A stretch of 64,000 nt of DNA, from assembly GCA_001600415.1 (NCBI GenBank), contig BCJX01000002.1:3591297-3655296 (forward strand), given 5' to 3'. Below the pieces are notes generated by a model. It was not told the DNA's origin. It ran no database searches and saw only the letters and a list, made by a program, of their open reading frames with translations. Below, piece by piece: positions 32,167 to 43,162 of the stretch. This DNA is from Pascua guehoae (taxonomy: Eukaryota > Basidiomycota > Tremellomycetes > Trichosporonales > Trichosporonaceae). A program made the position numbers and the translations under genes. Position 1 is the first letter of the stretch. The number at the start of each line of letters is the position of its first letter.

Positions 32167-35100
32167 ATGTCGACCATCGTCGACGCCCGCCCGCGCGGGG
32201 CATACATTGCCGCCGACTGTCCAGAGTGCGTCCTCGACTCGGTTGTGACTGGCGAGCGTAGTAGCGAGGCGCGCAGGGGGTGGCGAGGAGGGAGGCGCGA
32301 AAACATGTCCTGCGCGAAGGCGAAGGCCGTTTCTTGTGGAGCGAACGTGGACCAGCGTGGAGCTGCGTGCAACAACGTGTAGCAACGTGTGCGCTACCAG
32401 TGGCAATACCTATACTGCTTCTCCTGTTATTCGCCTGCTAGACACGCCGGGCATGATACCGCCTCGTCGTCTTTGTGCTCCTGCCGCGCGCCGAGGCATG
32501 CACTTTCTCGTATCCGCCCACATCATCTAGCTTATCAGCTAACCCCCCAGATGCCACGCACCACAGGAATACCTCGTTCCTCCAACCTACATTGGCGGGC
32601 TGCGCGTACGTTGCGCGTCCTGCCGCGCGCTCTGGCCGCACCCGCAGCCACCCCCGCGCGCTAGCACAGCCGGAGCCAGTGCAGGCGGCACGGGCGCGGG
32701 TGGGTCGGGCGGGACGACGCCCGCCGGATCGCGGCGCAGGGGGATCGGAACAGACGAAAACCCCCTCGACATGGCCTACTATGACGTCCTCGGTTTGCCT
32801 GCCACTGCGACGACGGACGAGATTAAAAAAGCATACCGCCGTCTCGCGATCAAGCTGCACCCGGATAAGGTGAGCCGGCGCACGGGCTCGGGAGGCTGCG
32901 GAGGCTGCGGACGGGGTCGAGAGTGGGAGCCGGGGCGGTGGAACTGGGCGAGGGCATGGCGTGCACCCTGCAACTAGCAGTGACGGGCAAGTGATTGCAG
33001 GTGTCGCTCTGGCGGGCGGTAGTGCTTGTTCGTGACGCCGCGGCTTATCGTCCGTGGTGCTCTTGACCACCGGCTCGCGGAGTGCATATGCGCGCGCGCG
33101 CGCCTGTTGCGCTCAGGCGAGTGTTCTCGTGCACCGAGCCATGTCCTAGCCCAGGGTGCTCCCTGGGGCGGTGCACTGCTTCTGTCAACAGTTGCATGCC
33201 CGTGGACCAACGCCTTTTTGGAGCCACAGATCTGCACCCTCGCCTTCAGCAACCAGCTACCCCCTTCAACGAACAGCTCTGAAGGCATCGATGGCTGGAA
33301 TCTTGTCGATCAGGCATGGCCCAGATGCACCCTCAGGCAAACACTGACACGCAGAACCGCGACGACCCGGACGCAGAGGAGAAGGTGAGCATTGTCGTGC
33401 ACGCAGGCGGGGGACACGTGCAGTGCTGCCAAGACGTCACTCCTCTGCAGAGAGGTCGAGGGCGCAATACGCTTTGGCACTGCGCTGCTAGCTCATTCGA
33501 TATCTATCACCCCGCACATGGCACATACTAACACTCTAGTTTAAACAAATAGCCGTCGCCTACCAGGTACTTTCCGATGCCGACCTGCGCAAAAAGTACA
33601 ACGAGTTTGGGCAGAAGAATGGCGGCGGTGGCTCCGACGATCTCCAGGACCCCGAAGAGGTGTTTGGCAAAATGTTTGGCGGAGACCGGTTTGAGGACTT
33701 GATCGGGACGGTCAGCATTGGTAAGTGCCGGCGTGGTCTGGTATCCACCCACTCCGCATTCCACCCCGGCAGTTTGTGACAATCCCCCGCTAACCGCAGG
33801 CAAGGAAATGAAGGACGAGTTTAAGCGGCAACACGAGGCATCCGCCGAAGACGTCGTTGTCGTCAACGGCAAGCCGCAGCTCACGCCCGAGGCTGAGGCC
33901 CGCCGCGCCGAGCGCGAAGCCGCGGCGCGCGAGGAAAAGGCAAAGGAGTGGCGTGCGCGTGTCGACAAGCTCGCGGCCAAGCTCGTGCGCAGGCTCAGCA
34001 TCTTTACCGAGGCGGCCAAGGGCGCCAATGACCCCCAGGTTGGACCGAGCTTCAAGGAGATTTGCAGGATTGAGGCAGAGTGAGTACCCACGGCGGAGGC
34101 GGTGTGGTTGCGAGTGGAGTCTCGAGTGCCATCTCTACAAATGGGGTCATTGGGACAAGATCGTACCCGGAGCTCAAGCTCTGAGTAATTGGTCGATCGC
34201 TGCCGGCCTGTGATCTGTCAACACAATTGCCGTGCGATATAACGAACCCCCTGTCATCTGTTCCTCTCCTTCCACTCTTTCACTTCCGCTTTTGATTCTC
34301 GTCTGACAACCAGGGAGCTCAAACACGAAAACTACGGCGTCGAGCTGCTCCACGCCATCGGTCGGATGTACCAGCAGCGCGCGGCCCAACATCTTGTGCG
34401 TGATTTGAGACGTAAATGGGCGGATAGTCCGGCTGACAGCACAGGCGACTGCGCAGTTTGCCCCCCTTGGATGGTTCCATGGTGCCAAGAACACATTCAA
34501 CACAGTGTCCGATACGTACGTGCACACTTTCCCTCCTCTGCTTGGAACTATCAGTTGAGCGTTGCTCGCCACAGGGACCTCCATCGCCATCCCGTCCTGC
34601 CTCCAAACCGTTCACCACTGACATCAGCGTCTCCACCCTCCGTTCCGCACTCGACCTCAAGGCCGTCTTTGAAAAGCTCCAGGCCGCCGAACAGTCGGGC
34701 TGTTCCCCCGAGGAGCTTCGCAAGCTGGAGGAACAGGCCGCCGAACAGGGCCTACGCATGCTGTGGAAGAGCGCAAAGCTCGAGGTCGAGGGCGTCATCC
34801 GCGAGACCTGCGACAAGGTCCTGAGCGACCCCGAAGTGTCGCGGGAGAAGCGCGACCTGCGCGCCGCAGCCATGCAGCTCATGGGCGAGGTGAGTGTGAC
34901 GCGTGCGATCGCAGGCAAGAGGTGGATCGTGGGAAGCGTCGAGAGACCAAAGGCGCAGTGGGGCGAGAACGACTATACCACAATACTGCCTCTCACAACC
35001 CGCGCTGCACGACTATGATCCATGCTCCGTGTCCATTCGTCTTCTCCCCCCTTCCTGTCACGGTCGCGGCCAAAGCAACCCCACGTCTCCGCATCACTCG

Positions 35101-35326
35101 CTAACTCCAGGCCTATGCGTCTGTCCGGGCCGATTCCGGCACATTCCCCTCCGACGAGTACGTCCGCATCGACACGGCCGCGTCCAAGCAGCGTGACGCC
35201 GCGCGCTCGTCGACGGGCGCAGCGGCACCCCCGCCATCGGTCCCGCCGCGCCCTGCGGCGGCACGTTCCCCTCCAACAGTGCCCGAGAAGCCACAGCCTG
35301 CAGAGAAGGCGTATCCTTGTGAGTAG
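32167..35326 (+). CDS. J-protein with DnaJ-X domain and N-terminal zinc-ribbon-like motif (518 aa)
   Basis: Nine exons: 32167-32225, 32551-32869, 33355-33384, 33540-33720, 33800-34079, 34314-34395, 34445-34519, 34575-34889 and 35111-35326. They are in phase, 1557 nt. Residues 1-45 contain DCPECHAPQEY and [10 protein letters not shown], two CxxC pairs about 23 residues apart. A Gly/Ser/Thr-rich linker leads to a J domain ([24 protein letters not shown] ending at residue 126, [29 protein letters not shown]). Next are the DnaJ-X domain with a charged coiled coil ([19 protein letters not shown]) and IGRMYQQRA...[10 protein letters not shown], and a Pro-rich tail. It resembles yeast Caj1/Djp1, which have no N-terminal zinc motif. 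Djp1 helps peroxisomal and mitochondrial import; the role here is inferred only. The exon 7 donor (GTGCAC at 34520) is atypical but is the one that closes the frame; GTACGT lies 4 nt upstream. Confidence 0.85.
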
Positions 35327-35617
35327 GATTGTGGGTTATTCTGGGCCGGTTCGGTAGGCGACACGCGGGGCGGTTCACTCTACGAGCCGCCATTCTTGTC
35401 ATCGGCCGCTCAGTTTGGTTGCCGTTTGTTGCCGTTGACAAACTCAACTTGTCGTGCCTTCAACACTCCACCGTTGGCGGTGGCTGACCCCAGACGAGAG
35501 CCGGCGGCGTTCGTAGATAGCTCTCGTCGACGCTCGTAGATGTATTGTAATGCATACATGCCACGTCCAGCTGCTGCGGCCGTCGTGGAATCTGATCATC
35601 TGCTCAATACGCAACTC
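35327..35617. other. Convergent intergenic region J-protein / SWD1
   Basis: 291 bp containing the two 3' flanks; no further feature was seen. Confidence 0.4.
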
Positions 35618-38177
35618 CTAGTTATTACCCTCGTCCTCTCTGGGGTCCTCGAGTAGGTCGATGGACGGGTAAAACCCCTCCCAATCATCATCATCTGGCT
35701 CTGCCGCGGCCCACTCCGAAGCCGCACATACAAGCCGCGCCGCGCGAGCCGCCTCATCCTCTTCTGCTGGTGTTTGTCCTCCCGTCCCTGGTGTTGATCC
35801 CCGCTCGCCCTCATTCCCATCCCCCGCCTCTGGTCCCGATACCACCGCAGCCGCTGCCGCTGCCGCGGCAGCAGCAGCAGCAGTGGCGGCATCCCACGCC
35901 GGCTCAGGTCGACGTGGATACTCTCCAGGCGGACTAAGCACATCAATCACCTCGTCCTCGCGCGTATCGCGCTTGCGCGCCACGTCGTCTTCGTCCTCAA
36001 TGTCGAACTCGTCCTCGCGCTCGTCGTACTCTACGTTTTCTTCGAGTTCGTCAAAGCCGGGCGCGAAGGCGGCCCAGTTTTCGGGGCTCGTCGTGTGCCA
36101 CAGGTGGATGTCGCCCGAGTTGCCTACCGAGGCGGCGACGGGGCGTGTGGGATGCCACTGCTGTTAGAGGTCGAGCGACGGGCTAAGTGGGGAGTGGAGT
36201 GAGAATGGAGTGGGAACTGGAGGTGGAAGAGAAGCTTATGGTTGCGGGGGACCAGAGGATGGACGCTCCCATGTAGAAACCGCCCGTCAACCGATAACAA
36301 GCCTGGGATGGGCAGCAAGGCATGGAATGATGGCTCTAACCCGCATGCCATCGTTGCCAATCGTCGTCCAGCACACCAACGGCTTCTGCCGTATTATGCC
36401 ATATTATGCCTATCTCGACCATCCACCCTTCTTAAAGCCTTGTCCTCCTCCTTGTATCCTCTCTTGCTCGCTCTCAACAGAGACAGAAAGCCTCTATCGG
36501 TACTCACATCACAATCCAGCAATGGCTCCCTGGGTCCCTCGAGCACCTTGACAAGAGCGCCCGCCTCGCGGTCCCAGATGAACACATTGTGCGCCATCTT
36601 GTGGCCTGCGCCGCCCATGACATACTCGCCGTCGCCCGAGAACCCGACGGCGTTCCACGGCGTGCGGTTCACGAGGTCCTGGAAGCGGTGGATTGGGGCC
36701 AGCTCTCCGGTGCGCGGTGAGACGACGAGGACGCGGAGGGCACGGTCGGATGAGGAGAGGATGAGGTTTCTGAGTCGTTAGTCTGGACCCATACAAAGCG
36801 GGAATGGCGGAGAGTGAGACGGGTGTGCGTGCGCAATGCATGTTGTTCTCGGGGCAGTAACAGACTTAGTCCCGACCATGCTGTAAGCGGTACAGGTACC
36901 ATGGTGCGTGCCGTCCACCTTGCAACCACATCACAGCTCTTGCCCCGCATCCGCACCAAACTCACTGGCCCGACGCGTCGAAGGCGAGCTGCTTGATCCC
37001 ACTCGTCCCCACACGGATTCGGCTCAGGACGTGCCGAGACACTGGGTCAAAGATGAGGACAACGCCGGCGCTTGTTCCGGCGTAGATACGGCTACCACAT
37101 GGTGACCATGAGGCACATGTGAGCCGGGACCTGGGTGTCAGTGTGTGTCGGACGTGTCTCCAGTCTCGTGCAGTGGCAGGGGCTGCATGTGAGCAACATC
37201 GGATCGCACTGGCGTCCAGGCTAAAGGGGCCTGGTGGTCATCCACTCCTCCAAGGTCGACAGCCTTTATCCAACCATCCCGTCTTCCGCCGTATCCCTCT
37301 GTGAGCCTTCATCAACACACTCACGTAGGTTTCGTCCTCTGGGCGGCACCAGACCCCTCTCCGCCTTCTCCGTCGCCGTTCTCCGCGTCCTCGCCCTCCA
37401 TGACGTCGCGGAGCACATGCCTTCCCCCGGCGGTACGCAGGTCCACGAGCACGGCCTCGTTGCACACAAGCGTCACGAGGAGGACGCGCGCATTGCGCGG
37501 GTGGAAAGAGACGGTGAGAACCGGCGCATCGAAGCGGACTGTCCGGACGCGCGCGGTCGGGTGGGCATCGCGTGCGCTCGTACTTGCACTTGGGACATGT
37601 GGAGGGGGATGCGAGTTTGCCGTGTTGGACGTGCCTGCGTTACCCGTATCCGCTCCCGTATCGTGAGGTCTCCCACCCGCGGGCCTCAGTAGTGGAGACA
37701 TGGCGGCGAGATCCCACACAATGACCGTCGCGTCGAGGCTCCCGCTCGCAAGGTACCGGTTATTCCGCGACCAGCTCAGGCCGCCGACGCTCTTGACGTG
37801 GCCCTCGAGGACGCGGACGACGCCGCGCGTCTCATAGTCCCACACCTCGACGAGCCCGTCGGATCCCCCCGCGGCCAGATAGTGGCCCGCATAGGGCCCA
37901 GAGGGGTTGAAGCGTACACTCGCGGCCTGGGACGAGAGGCTGCCGTCGACTGCGTCGGGGTACTTTTGCGCAAAGGGGTCTGGGGTCAGCGGGGTTGCAG
38001 CGTGGTACGCAACGGTGGACGGAGAGCTCGGGGAAGCGAGGCCAGATGAGAGCGGCGAAAGACCAGCGTCCGGGTTGGGACACGGCAAGAGAAGAGGACA
38101 GGAGAGAAGGCGATGACGAGAAACTGGCCAAGCAGAAGAAAGGGAAGATTAGCAGACATACTGAGGAGTTGCTGCAT
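35618..38177 (-). CDS. SWD1: SWD1/RBBP5, WD40 subunit of COMPASS (545 aa)
   Basis: Five exons: 38162-38177, 37325-37979, 36966-37130, 36508-36769 and 35618-36157. They are in phase, 1638 nt. The 16-nt first exon gives MQQLL and joins to NPFAQKYPDAVDGSL, the typical SWD1 start. WD40 repeats follow (LAAGGSDGLVEVWDYETRG, SWSRNNRYLASGSLDATVIV, IYAGTSAGVVLIFD, then FQDLVNRTPWNAVGFSGDGE and CDWHPTRPVAASVG), as in RBBP5. The acidic tail after the propeller (EENVEYDEREDEFDIEDED) corresponds to the RBBP5 hinge/activation region and is followed by a 14-15-Ala tract. A Pro/His/Thr-rich insertion (GGRPHDTGADTGNAGTSNTA) interrupts a blade. SWD1 is required for H3K4 methylation by Set1/COMPASS in the nucleus. 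Confidence 0.93.
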
Positions 38178-38649
38178 GACAGCCAGTGCGATGTGTGCGA
38201 CGAGCGTGTCGAGGTGGACAATGTGTACGAGGAGGTAAAGAGACGAGATGCCAGGCAGACCTTTGTTTTTGACATTGTCAACGGTCACGCGTCAGGCAAG
38301 CAATCTCCGGATATACACCGTTAGGCACGTGGCTCTACATCCCCCGATCTGCCACACCCCAACGCTCCCTTACACCACTGCACATGTCATCACCGAATGT
38401 ACGAGGTTCTACATCAAGCGCACTGCCAAGGATGACGCTAGCGATAATCGCATAGCACAGTGGTTCGTTAGCCTAACGAGGTGGAGGCTAGCATGTAGCA
38501 GTGGAGCGAGCATCACAGTGACAGATAAACGCATTCATACCCAGCTGAGTGGCTCCTACGGGCAGCTCCCGGACGTGTGCGAGAACCAATGCCAGTGCGA
38601 CGTGCAACGTGAAACGCAGTTGCGCAAGGCTTCGACAAAGTTAAAAAGC
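38178..38649. other. Intergenic region SWD1 / tRNA-Cys
   Basis: 472 bp with the SWD1 promoter on the left. The right end (38640-38649) is the T-run terminator of the minus-strand tRNA. No gene was seen. Confidence 0.45.
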
Positions 38650-38748
38650 AGTGAATTCCCAGGATTGAACTGGGGACCCTCAGATGGAGAACATGGGATG
38701 GAATCCCATATTTGCAATCTGATGCAACTACCACTGTGCTAAACCCAC
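38650..38748 (-). tRNA. trnC-GCA: tRNA-Cys(GCA) with a 26-nt intron
   Basis: Read on the minus strand from 38748. The acceptor stem GTGGGTT pairs with AATTCAC (two G-U pairs). T8 and A9 follow, then a D-arm with GCA/TGC stem and GTGGTA loop, an anticodon stem TCAGA/TCTGA, loop TTGCAAA with anticodon GCA at 38713-38715, variable GGGTC, and a perfect T-arm CCCAG-TTCAATC-CTGGG. The intron (38686-38711) starts one base after the anticodon, the canonical position, and forms its own hairpin (ATGGGA/TCCCAT). The discriminator base is T and a T5 run follows immediately, a Pol III terminator. Confidence 0.93.
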
Positions 38749-39272
38749 CATGCTCATGGAAAGTGTTGGGATACAACTCCGGCTGCTCAACAACATCGAA
38801 ACCCTTTTGCTGTACGGTAAAAATTCCAACAGAAAGCACCACGTTGATATGATTTGAAATCATCACCATAGGTCCGAACATTTTACTGGTCCTCGACGAT
38901 TTACAACGGGCATCTCTCTCTCTCAAAAAAAAGCATGGATGGCTGCGCAGGACATGCTCGAGCTTGTACAGAATGATTTATTGTCCTGTGGTATCGTGAT
39001 GTCTGAATGGAATGAGAGCAACGGCCAATCTCTGGGCCACAGCCCCACACCAACCCCACCCATCTCCAACCAGTTTCCGCCGCAGTTAGTATGCTTTGAT
39101 TTTTTTACTGCTGAGTAAAATGGTGAAAATATGCACCATGAGAAGTTCTAGTGTCTGGAAAATGAATAAGGATTGAAGGAATAGCGATGGCGCTTACAAC
39201 AGTGGGCGGAATCGTTGGCAGCATGACCCGTCGGCTCGTACTGTGAACACATGCATTCTTGTAAATCCCTAT
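38749..39272. other. Intergenic region tRNA-Cys / MFS gene
   Basis: 524 bp without a recognised gene; includes the upstream flank of the tRNA and the 3' flank of the MFS gene. Locally AT-richer than the preceding regions. Confidence 0.4.
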
Positions 39273-41314
39273 TTACAACACATAACGGAAGTCGGGATTC
39301 TCAAACTCTGTCAGATCGTTCATGCCGGCCTCTGCACCACGCTTCTCGTCAATCGGCTGGCCGGTGACATTGCGACGCCTGTTGTCCCAGACCATGTAGG
39401 TACCGAGGGCGAGGTGGGCGACAAGCTTGATTCTGTAGCTGACCATCATGGCCTTTGTGGCCGTCGTGTAGCGTAGTGCCTCGTGTCTGTGCACAACTGG
39501 TCAAGTTAGTGCACGAGTCGTATGAAGAAACCAGTAACCGAAGGAAGGGAACTCACAATGTGGTCCGACAATGTTGCCTGCGCAGAATGCGACGAAAATG
39601 AGACACAACGTAAATATCTTCTTGGTGTAGCCGCCAATATTGCTCCAGATGATGACGAGGCCGAGGACAAAGCCGATGAACTGGAAGTTTGTAAACCACA
39701 TTGCGACGAGGCGGCCCCAGCGTACGCTGTCCGGGAGGTATACGAGGCAGGCCGAGGCGACGAAGCAGACAATGTTGCTAAACGTGCACATGACGATGAG
39801 GGTATTCTTGATCTTTGTCACGATGAGGCGGGCCCCAATGATGCCCATCATTTGGAAGACGTTGCGGACAACGTCGAGACGCTTCGCCTCATACGAGCTG
39901 AATCCAAAGTCGCGGATAATGTCGGTCGAAAAGCGGCTGAACATGCCGGTGGGGATAGACGTCGCAAACGTTGCAAGGAAGAGGAGATAGGTCTTGGGGT
40001 CCATGAGCGCCGAACGGACTTGGTACCACTTGAATTTTTCCGACTTGATGCCGACCATGTCCGACGAGACGCGATTGACGGCGATGTGCTTTTGCTCTTC
40101 GCTGAATAGCCTTTGCCAGCCGGCGAGGAAATAGTAGGTCACAATCGCCCACAGCATGATGAGGACGCTGACGGTCAAGTAGAAGGCGGCCCACTTTGGA
40201 ACTAAGGTAGCCTCCTTGGGCCACTTTGGAACTGCGGTAGTCTCCTTGGGCTTGGCGAACCCCGGTGTGGTAAAACCGCTGATCATTTCGCCGAGTCCGA
40301 CAACACAGTACGAGAGTGTCTGGCCGTTGGTATTACCGCTTTTGGTGTACCACAAGGCCATCATGATGCTGATACCCGGTGTGACGACCGCCTCCATGAC
40401 TCGCAGCAGCATGCGGATTGTCATGGCAGCCACAGAGGACTTGGTCTGGGTGCTGAGAAGGACGAGCGGGCCCCATAAGAGGAATACGATACCAAGGAAA
40501 AATTCCTTTACAAAACGGCCGTGGAGGTATCGCATGGTGAACTGGGCGAGGAGGTAGCCGACTTAGAAGCTTCCACCGAGCCACGAGTCTGATTGTCAGC
40601 CTCAACGAGAAGCGAGGCAAGCGAGAAGCGAGGCAACTTACTGTTAGGCGCGACGAAGGGATACGCGACGAAGGACGAGGTAGGCGACGAAGGACGAGAT
40701 AAGCGACGAAGGATGAGGTAGGCGACGACGGACGAGATAAGCAACTAAGGCGACGACGGCAGTCGAGGTGTGACGAGGGTGGCGAAGGCTAGACGAGTAA
40801 CATTTGATAGTGTGTGGATGAGGACACACTTGACACACTTGAGGACACAGTCGACACACTGATTGCAAACTACCAAGGTATATATATGTAGAGCGAGCCG
40901 GCGATCCCCCCATGCGCACGAAGTGGGAATGATGAATAGTCGGGATGAACGATAACCGGAGTGGAGGCTGACAAAGCCCACAACCAGTGCATGGTGAACA
41001 GTGCGCAAACGTGGTCTGCGCGGGCCAAGAGGATACCGCGTGTGGCGAAAGCATAACACTTACAGTCTGAACCCTCGAGCCCGATCGATTTCCGGTTTCC
41101 GAACAGATTGGCATTGTTTAATGCTGACTTGTCAATGAATTGAAGGCACTACAAATGTCAGACTTACAACCTATACCATGACTATATGAGCGGCGAGAAA
41201 AAAATCACAGACCTGGGTGAAGGTAAAGGTGGGCAGAATGAATAAGTCGATGTGACGCAGGACGCGCTTGGACTCTTGGGCCGTCGGCTCAATCCCACAA
41301 GGCTGTGCGGCCAT
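39273..41314 (-). pseudogene. MFS anion/carboxylate transporter (Dal5-like) with an in-frame stop
   Basis: Four exons: 41213-41314, 41064-41148, 39557-40588 and 39273-39496. All junctions are in phase (480 codons). The N terminus MAAQPCGIEPTAQESKRVLR and LPTFTFTQ joins to CLQFIDKSALNNANLFG and SIGLEGSD, the allantoate-permease (Dal5) pattern. Exon 3 continues YSWLGGSF, a TAA at 40563-40565, then VGYLLAQFTMRYLHGRF and the rest of the transporter to FENPDFRYVL. So the stop is the only lesion in an otherwise complete protein with about 12 membrane spans. A TAAG acceptor ending at 40562 would skip 27 nt including the stop and keep frame. Family members import organic anions, ureides or vitamins. 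A 30-bp tandem duplication (40191-40250) inserts ten residues in a loop. It is divergent from the pcaB-like pseudogene. Confidence 0.82.
40625..40760. repeat. GACGAAGGACGAGGTAGGC-type tandem repeat in the MFS intron
   Basis: Five to six imperfect copies of a ~19-21-nt unit, preceded by short GCGAGGCAA repeats, lie within the 475-nt intron 40589-41063 of the MFS gene. Confidence 0.8.
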
Positions 41315-41499
41315 GAATGTCGCTTAATCGACCTGGCCGTCGTCCTCGCGTGTGGGTGTGTCGCCCACCGGGCGGTCTCCAATGTCGACCTCGTGCTTCA
41401 TGTGCGAACGGGCACAGTTGGCAGAGTCGGCGCGGCACAGGTTGTTTGCACGCGTCTGGGGCTCGCACCCGCCTCCACCTCTTCACAACACCACCGACA

Positions 41500-42545
41500 A
41501 TGAACTATTCAATCTCCGCCTACGACTCTCGAGCCTGTTCCGCAACAATTTCACATGCGATCGCATGCGGGACGAGTTTACGGACCGCGCGTTCGTCGCG
41601 CGCTGCGTGGACGCCGAGGTCGCCCTTGCCAGAACGTAGGGTGGAGCCTTTTCCAGCACAGAAAACTAACGAGGCCAGACACCCAAACGAGCGCCAGACA
41701 CCCAAGCGGCACCGGGCGTTATTCCAGCCGAGGCGGGCGAGGGGATCCGATCCGGGTGCTCGGTGGACAAGCTCGACATGGACCTGCTGCGGCGCGAGAC
41801 GGACATTGTGGGCTATCCGATCCTGCCGCTCATCAAGCAGCTCGAGGGCATGTTCACCGGGGACAGCGGCGGGTGTCTGCACTGGGGCGCGACGACGCAG
41901 GATATCATGGACCTCGCTGCGGTGCTCCAGATGCAAGCTGGGCTGGACATTCTCGAGGACCAGATTGTGTCCCTGCGGGGCATCCTCGCAGGACTGGCGG
42001 CCAATTACCGCGACACAACCATGGCGGGCCGCACACACCTGCAGCACGCGCTCCCGATCACGTTTGGGTGCAAGGTCGCCGTTGTCCTTGCCGCGTTTGA
42101 CCGGCACTAGGAGCGGCTGCAGCCGCTCAAGCCGCACGCGCTCATTGTGCAGTTTGGCGGGGCGGCGGGCACACTGGCGTCGCTCGGCTCGGACGACACG
42201 GGGGCTGCGCGTGCGCGAGCGCCTGGCCGCCGACCTCGGTCTCACAAACCCCACCATCTCGTGGCACGTCGCGCGCGCGACGGTGTGGCGAAAATCGTAT
42301 CGTTCCTGTCCATCATGGTCGGAACGCTCGGCAAGGTCGCACTCGACCTCATTATCATGTGCTCGGACGAGTTTGGCGAGGTCCAGGAGCCCTTTGTGCC
42401 CCAGCCCGGCACCAGAAACGCAACCCCGCCGCGTCCGAGGCCATCCTCGCCGCGTCCAGGCTCCTCCGGTCGCACGCGTCGCTCGCGCAGGACGCCCTCG
42501 TGTCCGACTTTGAGCGCGCATCGGGACCATGGCACCTCGAATGGG
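41500..42545 (+). pseudogene. pcaB-type lyase (3-carboxymuconate cycloisomerase family), broken
   Basis: Fragments of one fumarase/aspartase-superfamily protein lie in order but in shifting frames. MNYSISAYDSR is in one frame; LFRNNFTCDRMRDEF to EVALART in the next; after a GTAGGG...CCAG intron come TQAAPGVIPAEA, DIVGYPILPLIKQLEG, HWGATTQDIMD and AGRTHLQHALPITFG. A TAG stop sits at 42108-42110, then ERLQPLKPHALIVQFGGAAG, LRVRERLAADLGLTNP (frame change), VAKIVSFLSIMVGTLGKVAL (frame change) and NPAASEAILAASRLL (frame change inside the superfamily signature). At least four frameshifts, a mis-phased intron and one nonsense codon make it non-functional. Motifs best fit 3-carboxy-cis,cis-muconate cycloisomerase (beta-ketoadipate pathway) or a close adenylosuccinate-lyase-like relative. 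It is divergent from the MFS gene, 185 bp away. Confidence 0.85.
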
Positions 42546-43162
42546 TGGGCGTCGTGAGGCGCATACTCATGTCGCTGACAAAGGCAAGGTCGTCGTCGAG
42601 GGCTGCTTGCCGCCCAGTGACATATAGTCGTCTAATCATCGCCTCGATCTCCCGGTAGACAAGACAAGACCTGTTGTTATATGTTTCAGCAACCAGCACT
42701 CACGCGTGGAATGTCTCCCTCTCATACGAGAGCTGTGGCGTATACTCGTCAGCCCCACCATGAGCGTAGACGGGCCAGAACAGGCCAATCCATTAAATAA
42801 AGAAGTTTGAATGAGTACGAATGCTGGTGTCATATTATTATTACTTATAGTATAGGGTAAACGGTCTTTTAGAATTTAAAGTAGGTCAAAGTAATATATT
42901 TTACGTTTATTACGCTACATCAAAAAAAATGAAAAGAAAATGTTAGGAGTAGGAACAGTTTATATAAAAAAAGTAATAATAAAGCGAGATATCGCTGTGT
43001 TTTTGGTAAATAGTTGTGCTTCACGATTATGTGACACCTTGCGGTCATCCTTATTATCAAGTGTACGTGTGCTTCACGATTATGTGACACCTTACGGTCG
43101 TCCTTACTATCAAGTGTACGGACGCTGAAACATCTTTTGAAGGAAAGGAAAAATCAGGATAA
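42546..43162. other. AT-rich spacer with a 51-bp direct duplication
   Basis: From about 42830 the composition changes sharply to AT-rich. Two 51-bp copies (43016-43066 and 43069-43119, three mismatches) start GTGCTTCACGATTATGTGAC. A small ORF at 42940-43128 has no recognisable similarity. Confidence 0.6.

Noticed and set aside
42660..42830. Possible LTR fragment (TGTTATATG start near 42673)
   Set aside because: No matching second LTR, primer-binding site or reverse transcriptase is present.
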